DNA of 64,000 bases. Origin: Morella rubra. Its lineage: Eukaryota > Streptophyta > Magnoliopsida > Fagales > Myricaceae. The position numbers and the translations under genes were made by a program. The notes below the pieces were generated by a model. It was not told the origin of the DNA. It saw only the letters and a list, made by a program, of their open reading frames with translations, and did not search any database. Below, piece by piece: positions 1-11,129 of this stretch. Position 1 is the first letter of the stretch, and every line of letters starts with the position of its first letter. The DNA lies in NCBI GenBank assembly GCA_003952965.2, contig CM025849.1, positions 32,609,097 through 32,673,096 of the forward strand, given 5' to 3'.

Positions 1-40
1 AGCATATACTTCACTAACTTACTACTTCCATTTCTTGCAG

Positions 41-247
41 AAAGCTTGTGGATTTTTCGCCTGGTTTGATCCTCCAACGTGCCCACGTGGAATGGAAGTG
101 GGACCATATTTAATGAAGAAAGTAAAGGATTTACAATCCGAAGTGGTTGTGCTTAATGGTTTTGTGAAAACGCTTAAATGTATTGTGAGAGCATCGTGGA
201 CTATCATTGCAACTATGGGAGCACTGTTGTTGAAGGCATGGAAGTGA
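41..247 (+). CDS. Last exon of a GRF-type zinc-finger protein (partial)
   Basis: The exon follows a good 3' splice site (pyrimidine-rich tract ending TTGCAG at 40), so the earlier exons lie outside the window. It encodes about 68 residues. They begin with the second half of a GRF zinc finger (K-A-C-G-F-F-A-W-F-D, then C-P-R-G), then a short heptad-like stretch (MKKVKDLQSEVVVLN) and a hydrophobic C-terminal segment (SWTIIATMGALLL) that could anchor in a membrane, ending at TGA 245-247. Small plant proteins with a GRF finger plus a C-terminal hydrophobic helix are common and mostly uncharacterised; GRF fingers in general bind nucleic acid. The first half of the finger (CxC, NPGRxF) should be upstream. 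It may be a real host gene or a fragment caught among transposons; no frame damage is visible in this exon. Confidence 0.55.
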   Translation, partial: KACGFFAWFDPPTCPRGMEVGPYLMKKVKDLQSEVVVLNGFVKTLKCIVRASWTIIATMGALLLKAWK

Positions 248-830
248 TGTGTTGTCAAGATCTTGTTTCTTGTGTAAATTTTGTTGTTAGAATCTGATTC
301 AGCTATGTAATGGCGTAGGTTGTATGATTTGTATCCAGTCAATTTTGTTGTGTAATGTGTCAATGACAGGATAAAGGTTAGAATAGATTCTGATTCAGCC
401 AGGTAATGGTGTACAAATAGATTAAGCTATGTCAATTTTCTGCATATTTTCAGATTAAGCTGTCAAAATACTCAACACAGGCTGTCCAAATACTCCCAAA
501 ATATTCAAAACAGGCTGTCCAAATACTTAACACAGGCTGTTCAAATACTCAACACAGCCTGTCCAACAGTCAGTTTCACATATACAAACCATAATCCATC
601 CTCAAAATGCCACAAAAATACAAGCTGGCCATTCCCTCCTAACATTCCGTTCATTACTGGTTCACAACACCATTACTACCAACAAAAAAGATAAGGGAAA
701 TTGAAATCCAGCAGTCTTGGTGATCCTTAAGTGTGCTGAGTCACGCCACTGCACCCTTCTGGTGTCTCTTGTGTAGTAGTCTCTCCAGTATCTTGCATTT
801 CATAAACCCAGAAAAATAAGGAAAAGGCAT
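248..830. other. Gene-less stretch downstream of the GRF exon
   Basis: No coding region is recognisable. It includes the short repeat at 460-570 and is otherwise AT-rich unique-looking sequence. Part may be the 3' untranslated region of the GRF gene; no clear polyadenylation site was chosen. Confidence 0.4.
460..570 (+). repeat. Short tandem repeat of about 22 bp
   Basis: About four and a half imperfect copies of a 22-bp unit of the form CTGTCCAAATACTCAACACAGG run head to tail. The second copy is lengthened by an 11-bp internal insertion. Seen directly; no function implied. Confidence 0.75.
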
Positions 831-3300
831 CGGTAAGTTGGCAAAGGGGTTTCGGCCAAGGCCTTGAACACCCCCTTGCACCACCTCTTTCCTACTTCCT
901 CATCATCATTTCCACTTCTTCTTAGCCCCTAGTTCAGTGTCATTAACCAATAGATCTTGTGTTAATAGGAGAACATCAAGAGCTACCCGAGATCACCAAG
1001 GTAAGGGTTTAGGTTCTTGTGTTTTGTTGAGGATGGATAACATGTTCTCTTGTATTGATTGATCATATATATTTGTGTGCATAGAACTGTGATTCAATGA
1101 TGAACATGTTAGGGTTATGTTGGATTCAAAGTTTTGCAAAAAGAAAAGTTCATAGGTGCTATGAAGTATATACTAGTCTAGACATCTTGCATGTTAAGGC
1201 TTAATGAATATTTCTTATAACATGTGTATAAGATTGCTTGCTGAGTTGGTTTGATTATTCAAAAGAGATTTGGACATGTTTTATGAGCTATGGCAGTGGT
1301 GATAAGCCTAAGCTTGAAGCCTTATAGACCACGGGTTGGTCAAGAAAAATGGCTTATGGTGTTGCATGTTGCACTACATGATTTTATGATTCAATGCCAT
1401 GCATATGTGATATGAAATGTGGAGCAATAATGAGAATGATGATGGCCAAGAAGCTTTAAAGTATCCCTGATCAAAGAAGGCCAAATGGGGCCAAAGAAAG
1501 GAGCCATGGGCTCAAGAAAGAGGTTATGAAGTTGAAAGCATGAAAAAGATGCATTATGCATGTTCCTTGATGACATTGCAAATAATCATTGTTTGCCTTT
1601 AAGTTCTTGAAGAATCCACATGTTATGTGCTCTATGATTTCCTTTATGTTGATAGATTAAAATTATTTTTAGCCTAAAGTTTCGAAAAGCATAGATTAAT
1701 CAAAAGCATGAACACCTATCTAGGGCATTTAGGCAAACATAGGTGCTGCCCAAATCGACCCTAAGCTACAGGTTGTATTTTTGCATGAAACTTTCCAGAT
1801 AGCATCCTTGTCTAATATTAGATCCCTGTAAAAATTTCAGCCCAAAATGATGAAGGAAAAGGTCGAAAATGCCCCTGGAGGTCTCTGAGGGCAGATTCGA
1901 CATTTTGCCTAATTCGTTAGGGAAAAGGGTCCAAAATGAGAAAATGATTACATGGTTGGATAGAGCACGAAAAATTGATGGGGGAGCCCAAATTTTAGTT
2001 CAAACCAAGTTGAAATAAGGGCCCAAATCACAAGGCCCGTTTAGGAGCCTAAATGGACTTTAGGCCCAATAACCCTAAAATAGCATCAAGCCAATAACAC
2101 TTTGGGAATAGGCCCAGCAGGTCTAAGGAGGCCCAATAGGCCTTCAATGGGGTTTAATGTCTTAGATCTTACTAGTTATTATCATGGTTGTTTCAATTGT
2201 CAATGATTATTCTTTAAACCTGTTATGCTTCTTTCAAGTTTATTGCAAATTGTGTGCATTGTTGGGTGAATGTTACATGTGTACTTTAATGCTTGGACAT
2301 GAGATTGCATTCATAAGAGGAAAAACAAATGTGAGGAACCCCTAAGCCTGCGAGGTGATTCCCCGAATGGTAGTGACGGTACCGGGCACTTAGGAGACGT
2401 GCAACCCCCCACAGCAGGGAGTGGGTGGGCTCCTTTATGAACGCTAAGGCGTAATGTTAAGGGTCCTGGTGCTGGAGGCACGGGACAGTCCCATAGAAGG
2501 GGAGGGGACGCACAACCCGACTCTGGGGGTGAACAGAGCAGACATCGGGAACTCCTCAGGAACCTATGATGGTGTGATGCATTGCATATTTTAATTCATC
2601 CAAGTTCATACTTATTATGCTTGAAGTTAGTTTTCACACCATGTTTAAGTGAATTATATGCACTGTATTTGTTTGATCATGTTTCCCCACCCCCACCTTA
2701 CTGAGTCAATAGGACTCACCCTTTTTCTCTTATGTTGTTTTTGCAATGTTTGGCGAACGTGGGTATTGAAGAATGAAGCTATTCGAGGACGAGTTAACCT
2801 ACGATTTTTACCCTTATATCCTGGTACTCAAGATCCGAACGTGGGTTTCGGATCTCCTTGGAGTATCAGTGGAGCATGAGGCCCACTGGTTCTTTAGGGA
2901 GCCCTCACCCCATCCCCTATACCCCCACCATCCCTGTACCCCCACTATCCCCGTTACCCCGATTTGAGGACTTTGGTTTACCAGATGTACCGCCCGAGTG
3001 GCTAAGGTTCGATTACGTTCCTCGCCAACGGGAAATAGTAGTACCACTCCGGGGTCCGAGATTATTGATCTTACATCAGACTCAGACGAGGAGGATTAGT
3101 ACCCCTCTTAGGCCTGTTAGAGTGTTTCGGGTATCTGTTTCCTTGTAATCAGTTTTCAAATTGTACGAAGCTCCCGAATTTTTGTAATGTAGCCTTTTAT
3201 GTAGTCCCGGGAGGACGACCTGAACTTTCTTTGTATCAAGATGTCCTTGTTATTTCAGGTTTTCAATCTCCTTCGTGTCTCTTTCCTCATCCTTTATTTC
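830..3300 (+). repeat. Degenerate long-LTR remnant of Ty3/gypsy type
   Basis: This stretch shares ordered landmarks with the intact solo LTRs of the window: a leader ending in AAGGTAAGGG near 1000, a GC-rich block with GCACAACCC near 2512, the TGAGTC-N5-GACTCA dyad at 2702-2718, and a weakly coding-like tail at 2770-3150 that resembles the matching part of the LTR at 4765-8016. The short open frames here are LTR sequence, not genes. Neither TG/CA terminus nor a target duplication could be found, so the ends are approximate. Confidence 0.45.
2702..2718. promoter_or_regulatory. TGAGTC-N5-GACTCA dyad in LTR
   Basis: TGAGTC (2702-2707) and GACTCA (2713-2718) form a perfect dyad around AATAG. The same dyad recurs in all the related long LTRs at 5591, 21652, 34692, 44888 and 52480. 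TGAGTCA-type sites resemble GCN4/bZIP recognition sites. A role as an LTR control element is inference. Confidence 0.5.
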
Positions 3301-3449
3301 AAAGTTCTTATTTTTACTCAAAGGCCTAATCTAACACTTTCAATCTTTTCGGATTGTATTAACTTATTGCCTTTTTCTAAAAACATAGAGTTTTTACCCT
3401 AAATCTTTTCCAATTTCCCATTACGATTCTATTTTTTTTATATGCCTTC

Positions 3450-4764
3450 GCTAAGTTTCATGGTAAATCAACTAAGACTTTCTAGCGACCTTCTGTGCTA
3501 TTGTTTGAGCCTTGCATCATTGGAGTCATTATCTCCTTCCTAAGGAGTTCATATTGTTCTCGGATCATGAAGCCTTGAAACTTGAATAGCTAACAAAAAC
3601 TCAATTCCTGACCTACCAAATGTAGTGAGTTTTTACAATTATTTACCTTTGTTCTAAAGCATAAGGCGGGTGTTCAAAATCAAGTGGCTGATGCTTTGAG
3701 TCGTCGACATTCCTGTCTTTCCACTATGCAAGTTAATGTTTTGGCTTTTGAAGTGGTGAAAGAGCTTTACAAGGAGGATCCTACTTTACCAAGGTATGGG
3801 AAGAATGTTCTAAGGGTCCTTATCATTATTTTTTTAATTAAAAAATGGTTATCTTTTCAAAGCAATCAATTATGTATTCCACAATGCTCTTTGAGGAATG
3901 CCATTATCATTGAAGCTCATGGTAGTGGACTTGCTGGTCATTTTGGTAGATATAAGACTCTTTCTCTTATCAAAGAAAATTTCTATTGGCCAAAAATGGA
4001 GCGAGATGTTGTGAGACATGTGGAGCGTTGTAGAGTTTGTCACATTGCCAAGAGTCAAGGCCAAAATACCAGGTTATACACTCCACTCCAAATTCCTAAT
4101 TCACCTTGGGAAGATGTGAGTATGGATTTTGTTGTGGGATTGACAATGACTCAAAGAAACAAAGATTTAGTCATGGTGGTTGTTGATCACTATTCGAAGA
4201 TGGTGCATTTTATTCCTTGTAGCAAGACTCTTGATGCTTCTCATGTGGCGGATCTCTATTTTTGAGAAGTTGTTAAGCTTCATGGAATTCCAATGACTAT
4301 GACGTTGGATCGAGATATGAAGTTCATGAGTCATTTTTGGCGTACTCGTTGGAGTAAGCTTGGAACTAATCTGCAATTTAGTTCAACATGTCATCCTCAA
4401 ACCGAAGGAAAAATTGAAGTTGTCAATCAAAGCTTGGAAAATTTATTTAGAAGCTTTATTGGTAAAAATATTCGTAAATGGGATTTAATTCTTGCACAAG
4501 CCGAGTTTGCTTATAATCGTTCCACTAGTCAAACTACGGGTTGTAGTCCCTTTGAGATTGTCTATGGTCAAAATTCTATTAGTCCTTTGGACTTGGCTCT
4601 ACTTCCTACTACTCATCAATTTAGTGGAGATGCCAAAGAGAGAGTGAAGAGCATTATGAAGTTGCATGAACAAGATTGAGACCGGATTCTCAAGCAAAAT
4701 GAGAAGTACAAGAAGAAAGCCAATAAGCACCGAAGACAAGCAAGTTTCATGCAAGGTGATTTGG
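3450..4764 (+). pseudogene. Ty3/gypsy pol: RNase H end and integrase, first part
   Basis: The reading starts in the RNase H region (YAIV-ALHHW at about 3495, HYLLPKEFILFSDHEALK at 3520-3580), reaches ADALSRR near 3690, then the integrase. The zinc region shows H-G-S-G-L-A-G-H followed by C-R-V-C-H. The core shows the first D in SMDF (about 4125), the second in LDRD (usually SDRD) and the E in T-E-G-K-I-E. Stops at 4263-4265 and 4677-4679 both look like CGA-to-TGA changes at places where the family has Arg. At 4760-4764 the frame is cut by the solo LTR and resumes at 8017. Upstream RT, protease and gag are missing. It belongs to the Ty3/gypsy superfamily; the clade is uncertain. Confidence 0.85.
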
Positions 4765-7700
4765 TGTCACGCCCCGTGCCAGTACTTATCCCCTAGGTTC
4801 TCCTATCGTAATGGAATGCACACAAGCGGGGATTACGGCACGAATAAATCTACTAACTGGCTTTAAAAACAAGCGTAGCGAAAATGTGTTTGAAATGTAT
4901 AAGTATATTAAGGAAGGAAAATAATAGTTTTTCAGGGATTTAGCAAACAAGCCACACAGAATTAAATCGGGAAAATAAAATGGATTAATTAAGGAGATGT
5001 CAAAACTATAGTTAAAAATTTAAAGTAGGTTAAGGCGTAAGGAGGGACAGAATAAAAGGAATTTACACATACATATTGATTTTTGGTATACAAGTAGCAC
5101 TTTACAAGGAACAAAAACCCTTTACGAAGCTACAAATGTAACGTGATAATGAGTACAAAACGGAAGTTATCTACAACTTTTTGTCCTATCACATCCATGA
5201 AAACGGCTAACAGTAACAGGACCACAAAATGACTACCACTGATGTCTAGTCAATCTCTGACTCAGTGTTGGAGGATAGGTCGATAATCTCATTATCCTTG
5301 ATGCCCTCCACTGGCGGTGCCGGTGTAGGAAGGACAACGTGCAGAAGAGCCGGATCAACATCGACCAAACCGAAATCCTCAACTCGGGAACTGGAGACGC
5401 AGGTGGATGCTTGAGGTACCATTGGGGCTCGTACCCCACGAATACCTCAAAAGATTCGGTGACATAAGTCCATAATTTAACCACTACCATGTAGGGATCA
5501 ACATCCAAAGTCTGCTCGCTCATAAATGTTAGCATCTGATATGTCCGACGTCCACGGTAGTACATACAAGAGATTAAACCATAAAAGGGGTGAGTCCTAT
5601 TGACTCAGTAAAGGGGGAAACAAGGAATATGCCACACAAAACAGATAAGTATGATAATCAAAATAATCTGGAAGCATCAATAACACTAAACAGGAAAATG
5701 ATGCAATGCATGAATGATGCATCTGTTCCCCGATCACAGTACTTTTTTCTTTCTTTCTTTCCTTCCTATTTCTGTCTGTCGAGGTGTTTTTGATCGCTCT
5801 GTTTAACCCCAGAGTCAGGGTTGTGCGTCCCTTCCTCTCCTTTGGGACTGTCCCGTGCCTCGGCACCAGGATCCTGTCAAGCGTATATTGTTTCACGCCA
5901 GGGATACCAACCACTATCCTTTCAGTGGCAGCTTGCACTATCCCACTGTGATTGGTACTGTCATCCTGTCATCGGATCACCTTTGGGTATGGGTTTCATT
6001 TTGATCATGTGATCAGTTTGGTCAATAGCTTCCCCATACCCATGATATATTGATGTAACAGGTATCAAAATGAGCAATAGATTTCATGGACCAATTGTCA
6101 TATAAAATGCATATAAAATAAAGCACTCTAAATTCACAGTAACTTTTCTTAATCCATACGTGAGTGTTCATTTCATGATATTCATGCAAGAGACTCGGTC
6201 CAACCTAACACGTACCACATGCTGTTAATAGGCAAGTCCAACAACTTATACAATTAATTATTTTTATTCATTGCTAACCCAATAAGAGTGGCTGTCTTTA
6301 AAAGAAAGGATTTTAGGGTTCTTGACTAGTTTCAAAAGAAAATTCTCCCCGGGTACGTTTTATAAAAGAGTTCCCGGGCACGTTTGAATCAAAGTCTTCC
6401 AGGTCCTATTATAACAGCTTCCCGGGCCTATTTTATAACAGCCTTCCAGGGCCTAGTTTATCAAAGTCTTCTCGGGCCTATTTTATCAAAGCTCCCCGGG
6501 CATATTTTGTAAAGGCTCCCCGGGCACATTTTGTAAAGGCTCCCCGGGCATACTTTGTAAAGGCTCCCCGGGAATGTTTTATAAAAGCTCCCTGGGCATA
6601 TTTTAAAAAGGCTCCCTGGGCATGTTTTATAAAAGCTCCTCGGGCATATTTTGTAAAGACTCCCCAGGCATATTTTGTAAAGGCTCCCCGAGCATATTTC
6701 TTGAAAGGCTCCCGGGCAGTTTTATAAAAGTCCCCAGGCATATTTTGTAAAGGCTCCCGGGCACGTTTTATAAAAGCTCCCCGGGCTAAAGGCTCCCCGG
6801 GCACGTTTTATAAAAGCTCCCCAAGCATATTTTGTAAAGGCTCCCCGGGCACATTTTGAAGAGGCTCCCTGGGCATATTTTGTAAAGGCTCCCCGGGCAT
6901 ATTTTGTAAAGGCTTCCCTGAGCATATTTCTTAAACTCTTCTTGGTATTAAAACAAAAGTCTTTTCCTAGCATGTAAACAATTTCTTGGTATAAAACAAA
7001 ACAAGTCCTTTTCAGGTATGTAAAAACAAGGCCTTCAACAATAACTTCTTCGAGCATATAAAACAAAGCCGTCAAAACATCTCCCCAGGCCATGCAAAAC
7101 AGAGGCTTTCCCGGGTATATAAACAAAAGTCTTTCCCGACCATATATATAACGAGTTTTTCTTTCTCAAACGTCACGACTCAAAGGATCTAGCCCTTGGT
7201 GGTCCACCCAACGGTTTTTAGTCTTTTCTCATCTCATGGCAAAAGGCACGTTTTAAGCACTACCCGAACCACTCCAATACCTTTATTTAAGACAACTCTA
7301 CACCCTTACTACTAATCCCCATAATGTAACTTGGCTCACCCTTACCTTAGTTGAGTGAATACTTGCCTTTCTTGAATGAAAACACCTCGGTCTCATTTCC
7401 CCTTGGTTTCTCCTTCCTCCTTCCTTCGGTTAGGTGGTCTCTCTCACGTCACTCTCTATTGATTTGGTGAAAATTCTCAGTCTCTATATGTCTCGAAGCA
7501 CTCCACTTCACGTCTCTCTTTTTATTCTCATGTGTACTCCCCCTTACCAGCCTATAGGTATAGACCCAATCATTAGAAAGAGAGAGGGCTAACGAGGTCG
7601 TACACGTCTGCTGTCACCAGAATCTTCATCTCGTACACCTATTGTACATGCAACAACCAAAAAGAGAGGGCTAATGGCCATCTTCATCTAGGCGGTCAAA

Positions 7701-8016
7701 TAAGGAGGAGGGAAGTAAAACGTGAAATGGGATAAGAGTGCATTTAATGTGTGCGTACGGTTAGGACACGTAAAAGGTAGCATGCAAGAAGGAAGCTTAA
7801 CTAATGTAAAATCAACCCGGGCGTGCAGCACACAGACCTATCTTACCAGGGTTTTATAGGCTTGCCCCCATCATCCCAATGTAAACACAAATAAAGGAGT
7901 AACTGGAGGAGAATTAAAGATGTACGAAGAAGAATTGACGTAAGAAAATTCCACAACGTACTATTTATATTATCTCACATATATACCAAATAGGTGCAAA
8001 AGAGCTGGGTGTTACA
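4765..8016 (-). mobile_element. Solo LTR, 3252 bp, inserted in gypsy pol
   Basis: The insert begins TGTCACGCCCC and ends GGGTGTTACA on the plus strand, giving TG...CA termini, and is flanked by the 5-bp duplication TTTGG (4760-4764 and 8017-8021). Removing it rejoins the gypsy integrase frame. There is no gag, pol, PBS or second LTR inside, so it is a solo LTR left by recombination. It holds the TGAGTC/GACTCA dyad (5591-5607), a block near 5800 matching the GCACAACCCTGAC module of other LTRs, and a 24-bp minisatellite (6340-6925). LTRs of this length suit Tekay/Del-like gypsy elements; that clade call is inference. Short open frames inside are not genes. Confidence 0.9.
6340..6925. repeat. 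24-bp minisatellite (CCCGGG-rich)
   Basis: Roughly 24 head-to-tail copies of a 24-bp unit of the form ATTTTGTAAAGGCTCCCCGGGCAT lie in the solo LTR. The left copies are more diverged and the central ones most alike; one unit near 6786 is shortened. Because 24 is a multiple of three, the minus strand stays open and reads as an eight-residue periodic peptide (KYARGAFT-like). This is a by-product of the repeat, not a protein gene. Confidence 0.9.
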
Positions 8017-8265
8017 TTTGGTGTGGATTCATCTAAGAAAATAACATTTCCCAGCAGGCCAACATGCTAAGCTCAAGCCTCAAGCCGATGGTCCATTCAA
8101 GGTGCTTCAATGCATTAGTGATAATGCGTGTAAGATTGAACTTCCAAGGGAATATGGAGTTTCAGCAACCTTTAATGTCTCTGACCTTTTCCCATATCAT
8201 GAAGAAGAAGATGAAGAGCTAGCCTCAGGTCGAGACTTTTCCAACCAAGGGAGCATGACATAGGT
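8017..8265 (+). pseudogene. Ty3/gypsy pol: C-terminal end of integrase, second part
   Basis: After the duplicated TTTGG the pol frame resumes as V-W-I-H. It continues through the usual gypsy tail: KLKPxADGPFKVL near 8075, then NACKIELPREYGVSATFNVSDL near 8125-8190, and an acidic end (HEEEDEELASG). The same tail exists on the minus strand at 18925-19170. No chromodomain was recognised after it. Confidence 0.85.
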
Positions 8266-8977
8266 GTGGTCAGCACAAAAGGTCGTGATTGAAATTAAAT
8301 TCTGGAATGATTTATGAAGGGTTTATGTTCGAAGTTATTTTTTTGGAAAGTTCTACGAGTCTAGTTTCAAACATCAAACGGTGTACAATTTGGTGTTTTC
8401 TAGACGAATTTATGGTTAAATTACTCAAAGGAGGTCAGGCTGGCAGCTAATTCCGAGGTCTAGCGAATTTTGGACGATTTTGCTATTTTTAGCTTATTCT
8501 TTGGATTTTCAAAGTGTCTTTTCATTTCCTAAGAGTCTTTTATGTTTCTAAGTCTCAATTAATATTTTGGAAGATGTATTTCTTATTTACTCATGCTTAG
8601 AGGGTTGTTCTAAGTTTTGTCATTTAAAACCTTTCTCTAGTAGTGGAAACATACAGATTTTGAGTGTTTATACAACTTGAGCCTTGGGATACTTTAAAGA
8701 AGGATTTCTTCTACAAACTCTTATCCTTTGGTGGATTCCGATAGGTGATGAGTTCAACTCTTTATCCTTCAGTGGATTCCGATAGGTAGCGAGTTCTTGT
8801 TCTGTATCCCGTGTTGGAATACATTGGGTGGTGATTTCTATATCCTTTTATGTTCTACTTGGGTGGTGAACTTATCTATCCATGTGTGTGAGTTAGAGTG
8901 TGTTTCCAAGATACCCATACACTTTTTCGACCATTTTCATCATTATCTTCTTACTATCCTGAAATCCCATTATTCCA
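8266..8977 (+). repeat. 3' untranslated and LTR-like region of the gypsy element
   Basis: From about 8470 this sequence aligns with 17918-18650, so it is a repeated gypsy-associated segment. A short duplication (GTGGATTCCGATAGGT, twice) occurs at 8730-8790. At 8973-8977 (TTCCA) it is interrupted by the SIRE-like copia element and resumes at 14585. Terminal nucleotides of an LTR were not located. Confidence 0.6.
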
Positions 8978-9878
8978 TGTTGGCGTTTAGTCACAATCAA
9001 AGTTTGATGATAATAATAGAAGTAATTGAAACGAGAAGTAAAGAAAATCCAAAATGAGCACGGAAGTGATCAAGCAACATCCCTTTAAATGGAAAATATC
9101 CTTTAAAGTGAAGACTCAAATTTCGAGGGTAATTCTTGTAACACTAGACTTAATCTTTAACAAGGATTTGAACCACACACTTGTATATCTCTTCAAATCT
9201 TGCATAAACCGTTTATCACTTTTTTAAAATATTAAAATATTTTAATGGCTTCAAATTATCCCCAATTAAACTCCAAACCTTTTTATACTTATGGGGAAGT
9301 TAGTCTTTAAAATTGGGTGTTTTAAGTTGGTCAAAATCGTGTTTTTAATGAACCGGATCATGTGCTTAAGTTGTGTGAGGTCACCCGGCCTATCACCACT
9401 TGGTGTAACGGTCGACTGGTATATGTTTTTAAAATAGATTCGTTGTGTTCTGACACTGTGATCGTTGGGGTAACGGTAACCTATAACGGTTGATCGGTTC
9501 ATGTAGTGGTTGACCTGCTCATCGTAAATTTTTGACAGATCGTCCCTAACGGCTATTAAAGGCTATTTTTCTTATGAGGCCTATTTTAAAGCCATCCTAA
9601 GCCTCATAAATATTGCTGAACGACCAAAATCATTTTACTAAGGCTAAGAGTGATAAAAAAACCTTTGAATCCTACTTCTAACATTATTCACACACAATCA
9701 TTACTTTCACTTCCTTGTTATTGCGTGAAGCCTATGAGATAAAAATTTTTCATTGTAACATCTACTCCATCAAGGGAGTTTTAGTGAACATTTTCGTTCA
9801 TCCATTCTACATTTCTAAGAGAGTGATTCTCTTGTTTCCTTTCGTAAGGGTTGTTCATCGAAAGGAGGAGTTTGGAGA
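8978..9878 (+). repeat. 5' LTR of the SIRE-like element (truncated)
   Basis: It aligns with 13315-14190 of the 3' LTR, including TAGTCACAATCAA, TTGTATAT-CTTCAA, the CGGTTGACCGG region and the GAGTTTGGAGA end point. After about 9878 the LTR stops and gag sequence follows, so roughly the last 400 bp of this LTR are lost together with the primer-binding site. The two LTRs differ at many positions, implying an old insertion. Confidence 0.8.
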
Positions 9879-11000
9879 TGGAAAAGCATAGCCTTGAAAT
9901 CCTTTGTAGTTGAGATTGAAGAAGATAATGATGATAGTGGAGATGAGGATATTGCTCTCATGACAAGGAATTTTAGAAACTTCCTCAAGAGAAAGCAAGG
10001 AAGGAAGAACTTCAAAGATTTCAAGAGAGAAGAGCCAAAGAAGGAATACCCAAAGATGGAAACAAGAAAGACCACATCACTTGGTACAAGTGCAAGAAAC
10101 TTGGTCACATAAGGTGGATTGCCCACTTCTCAAATATAAAAAAGAAGGTGATGAAAGTTACTTGGGAAGAAAGTGATTCAAGCTCCTTTGAAGAAGAAAA
10201 TGATGGAGAAATCGCAAACATGTGCTTCATGTCTCTAGAAGATGATGAGGTATATCTCTTGGATCTTGAAGATTCAAAACCTTCATATGATGAATTAGAA
10301 AATGCTTTTGATGAGTTATAAATTACATTTGAAAACCTTAAACTCACATACATTGTTTTGAAAAAGAAGCATTCACTAGCTACAAGTGACTTTGATTCCT
10401 TAAGTGATGAACAAGGAAATTTGAAGCTAGAGAATGAGGAATTGAAACTAAAAGTTTCAACTTTGGAAATTGAGAACAAAGCTTTCAAAGATAAGGTTAC
10501 TCGTCAAAACACTATTCTTGAAAAATTCACTCAAGGAAGTAAAGCTTTGGAAAACATTCTAAATAGTCTAAGATGTGTTTTTGACAAAAGTGGTTTATGC
10601 TTCAAGCCTCATCAAAATGAAAAGTATTTCAAAATCTTCTTTCTCAAAGCTAAATCCTCAAATGAATCTTTTCATACTTGTAACTTTTGCAACAAGAATG
10701 GACATCTAATATTTGATTATCCTATTAAGAAAATTGGGTGTAAAGTTCTTAGAAAGGTATGGGGTCCAAAGGGAACTATAACTAACTCAAATGGACCCAA
10801 ACAGATTTGGGTACCAAAAGCTTTATCTTGAATTTGTTTTGTAGGATTCCAGAAGGAAGAAATGCAATAGTTGGTACTTGGAGAGTGCTTGCTCCAGACA
10901 CATGATCGGTGACTCATCAAGATTCTCAAGCTTATCAACTATCAAAGGTGGAAATGTAATATTTGGCGACAACTCCAAAGGAAAATCATTGGTATAGGCA
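9879..11000 (+). pseudogene. SIRE-like gag C-terminus and protease remnant
   Basis: The gag part starts in the acidic region (EIEEDNDDSGDEDIALMTRNF). A zinc knuckle near 10085-10125 has lost its first Cys (W-Y-K-C-K-K-L-G-H) and then shifts frame, VDCPLL being readable only in another phase. A long coiled-coil stretch (10350-10550, rich in K-L-E-N-E-E-L repeats) follows, then a second CxxC-type finger (C-N-F-C-N-K-N-G-H) and GPKQIWVPK. The protease active site at 10872-10895 reads W-Y-L-E-S-A-C-S-R-H-M: the catalytic D-S-G has become E-S-A, so it should be inactive even without the stops. Confidence 0.8.
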
Positions 11001-11129
11001 ATATTGGTGGTAACTCCCTTCCTTAATTGAAAATGTCCTATTGTTGATAAATTGAAGCATAACTTGCTTAGTATTAGTCAACTTTGTGATAAAATTATAG
11101 AGTTGTCTTTGAATCTTCTCGATGCCTTA

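Noticed and set aside
22-363. Open frame on the minus strand across the GRF exon
   Set aside because: It overlaps the recognisable zinc-finger exon in antisense and shows no domain of its own.
2649-3148. Overlapping plus-strand frames rich in Pro and His
   Set aside because: They lie in an LTR remnant and their weak resemblance to 5233-5565 follows LTR homology, not a conserved gene.
6478-7126. Two minus-strand frames with eight-residue repeats that look like a repeat protein
   Set aside because: They arise from the 24-bp minisatellite in an LTR; one or more units are shortened, and there is no start context or domain.
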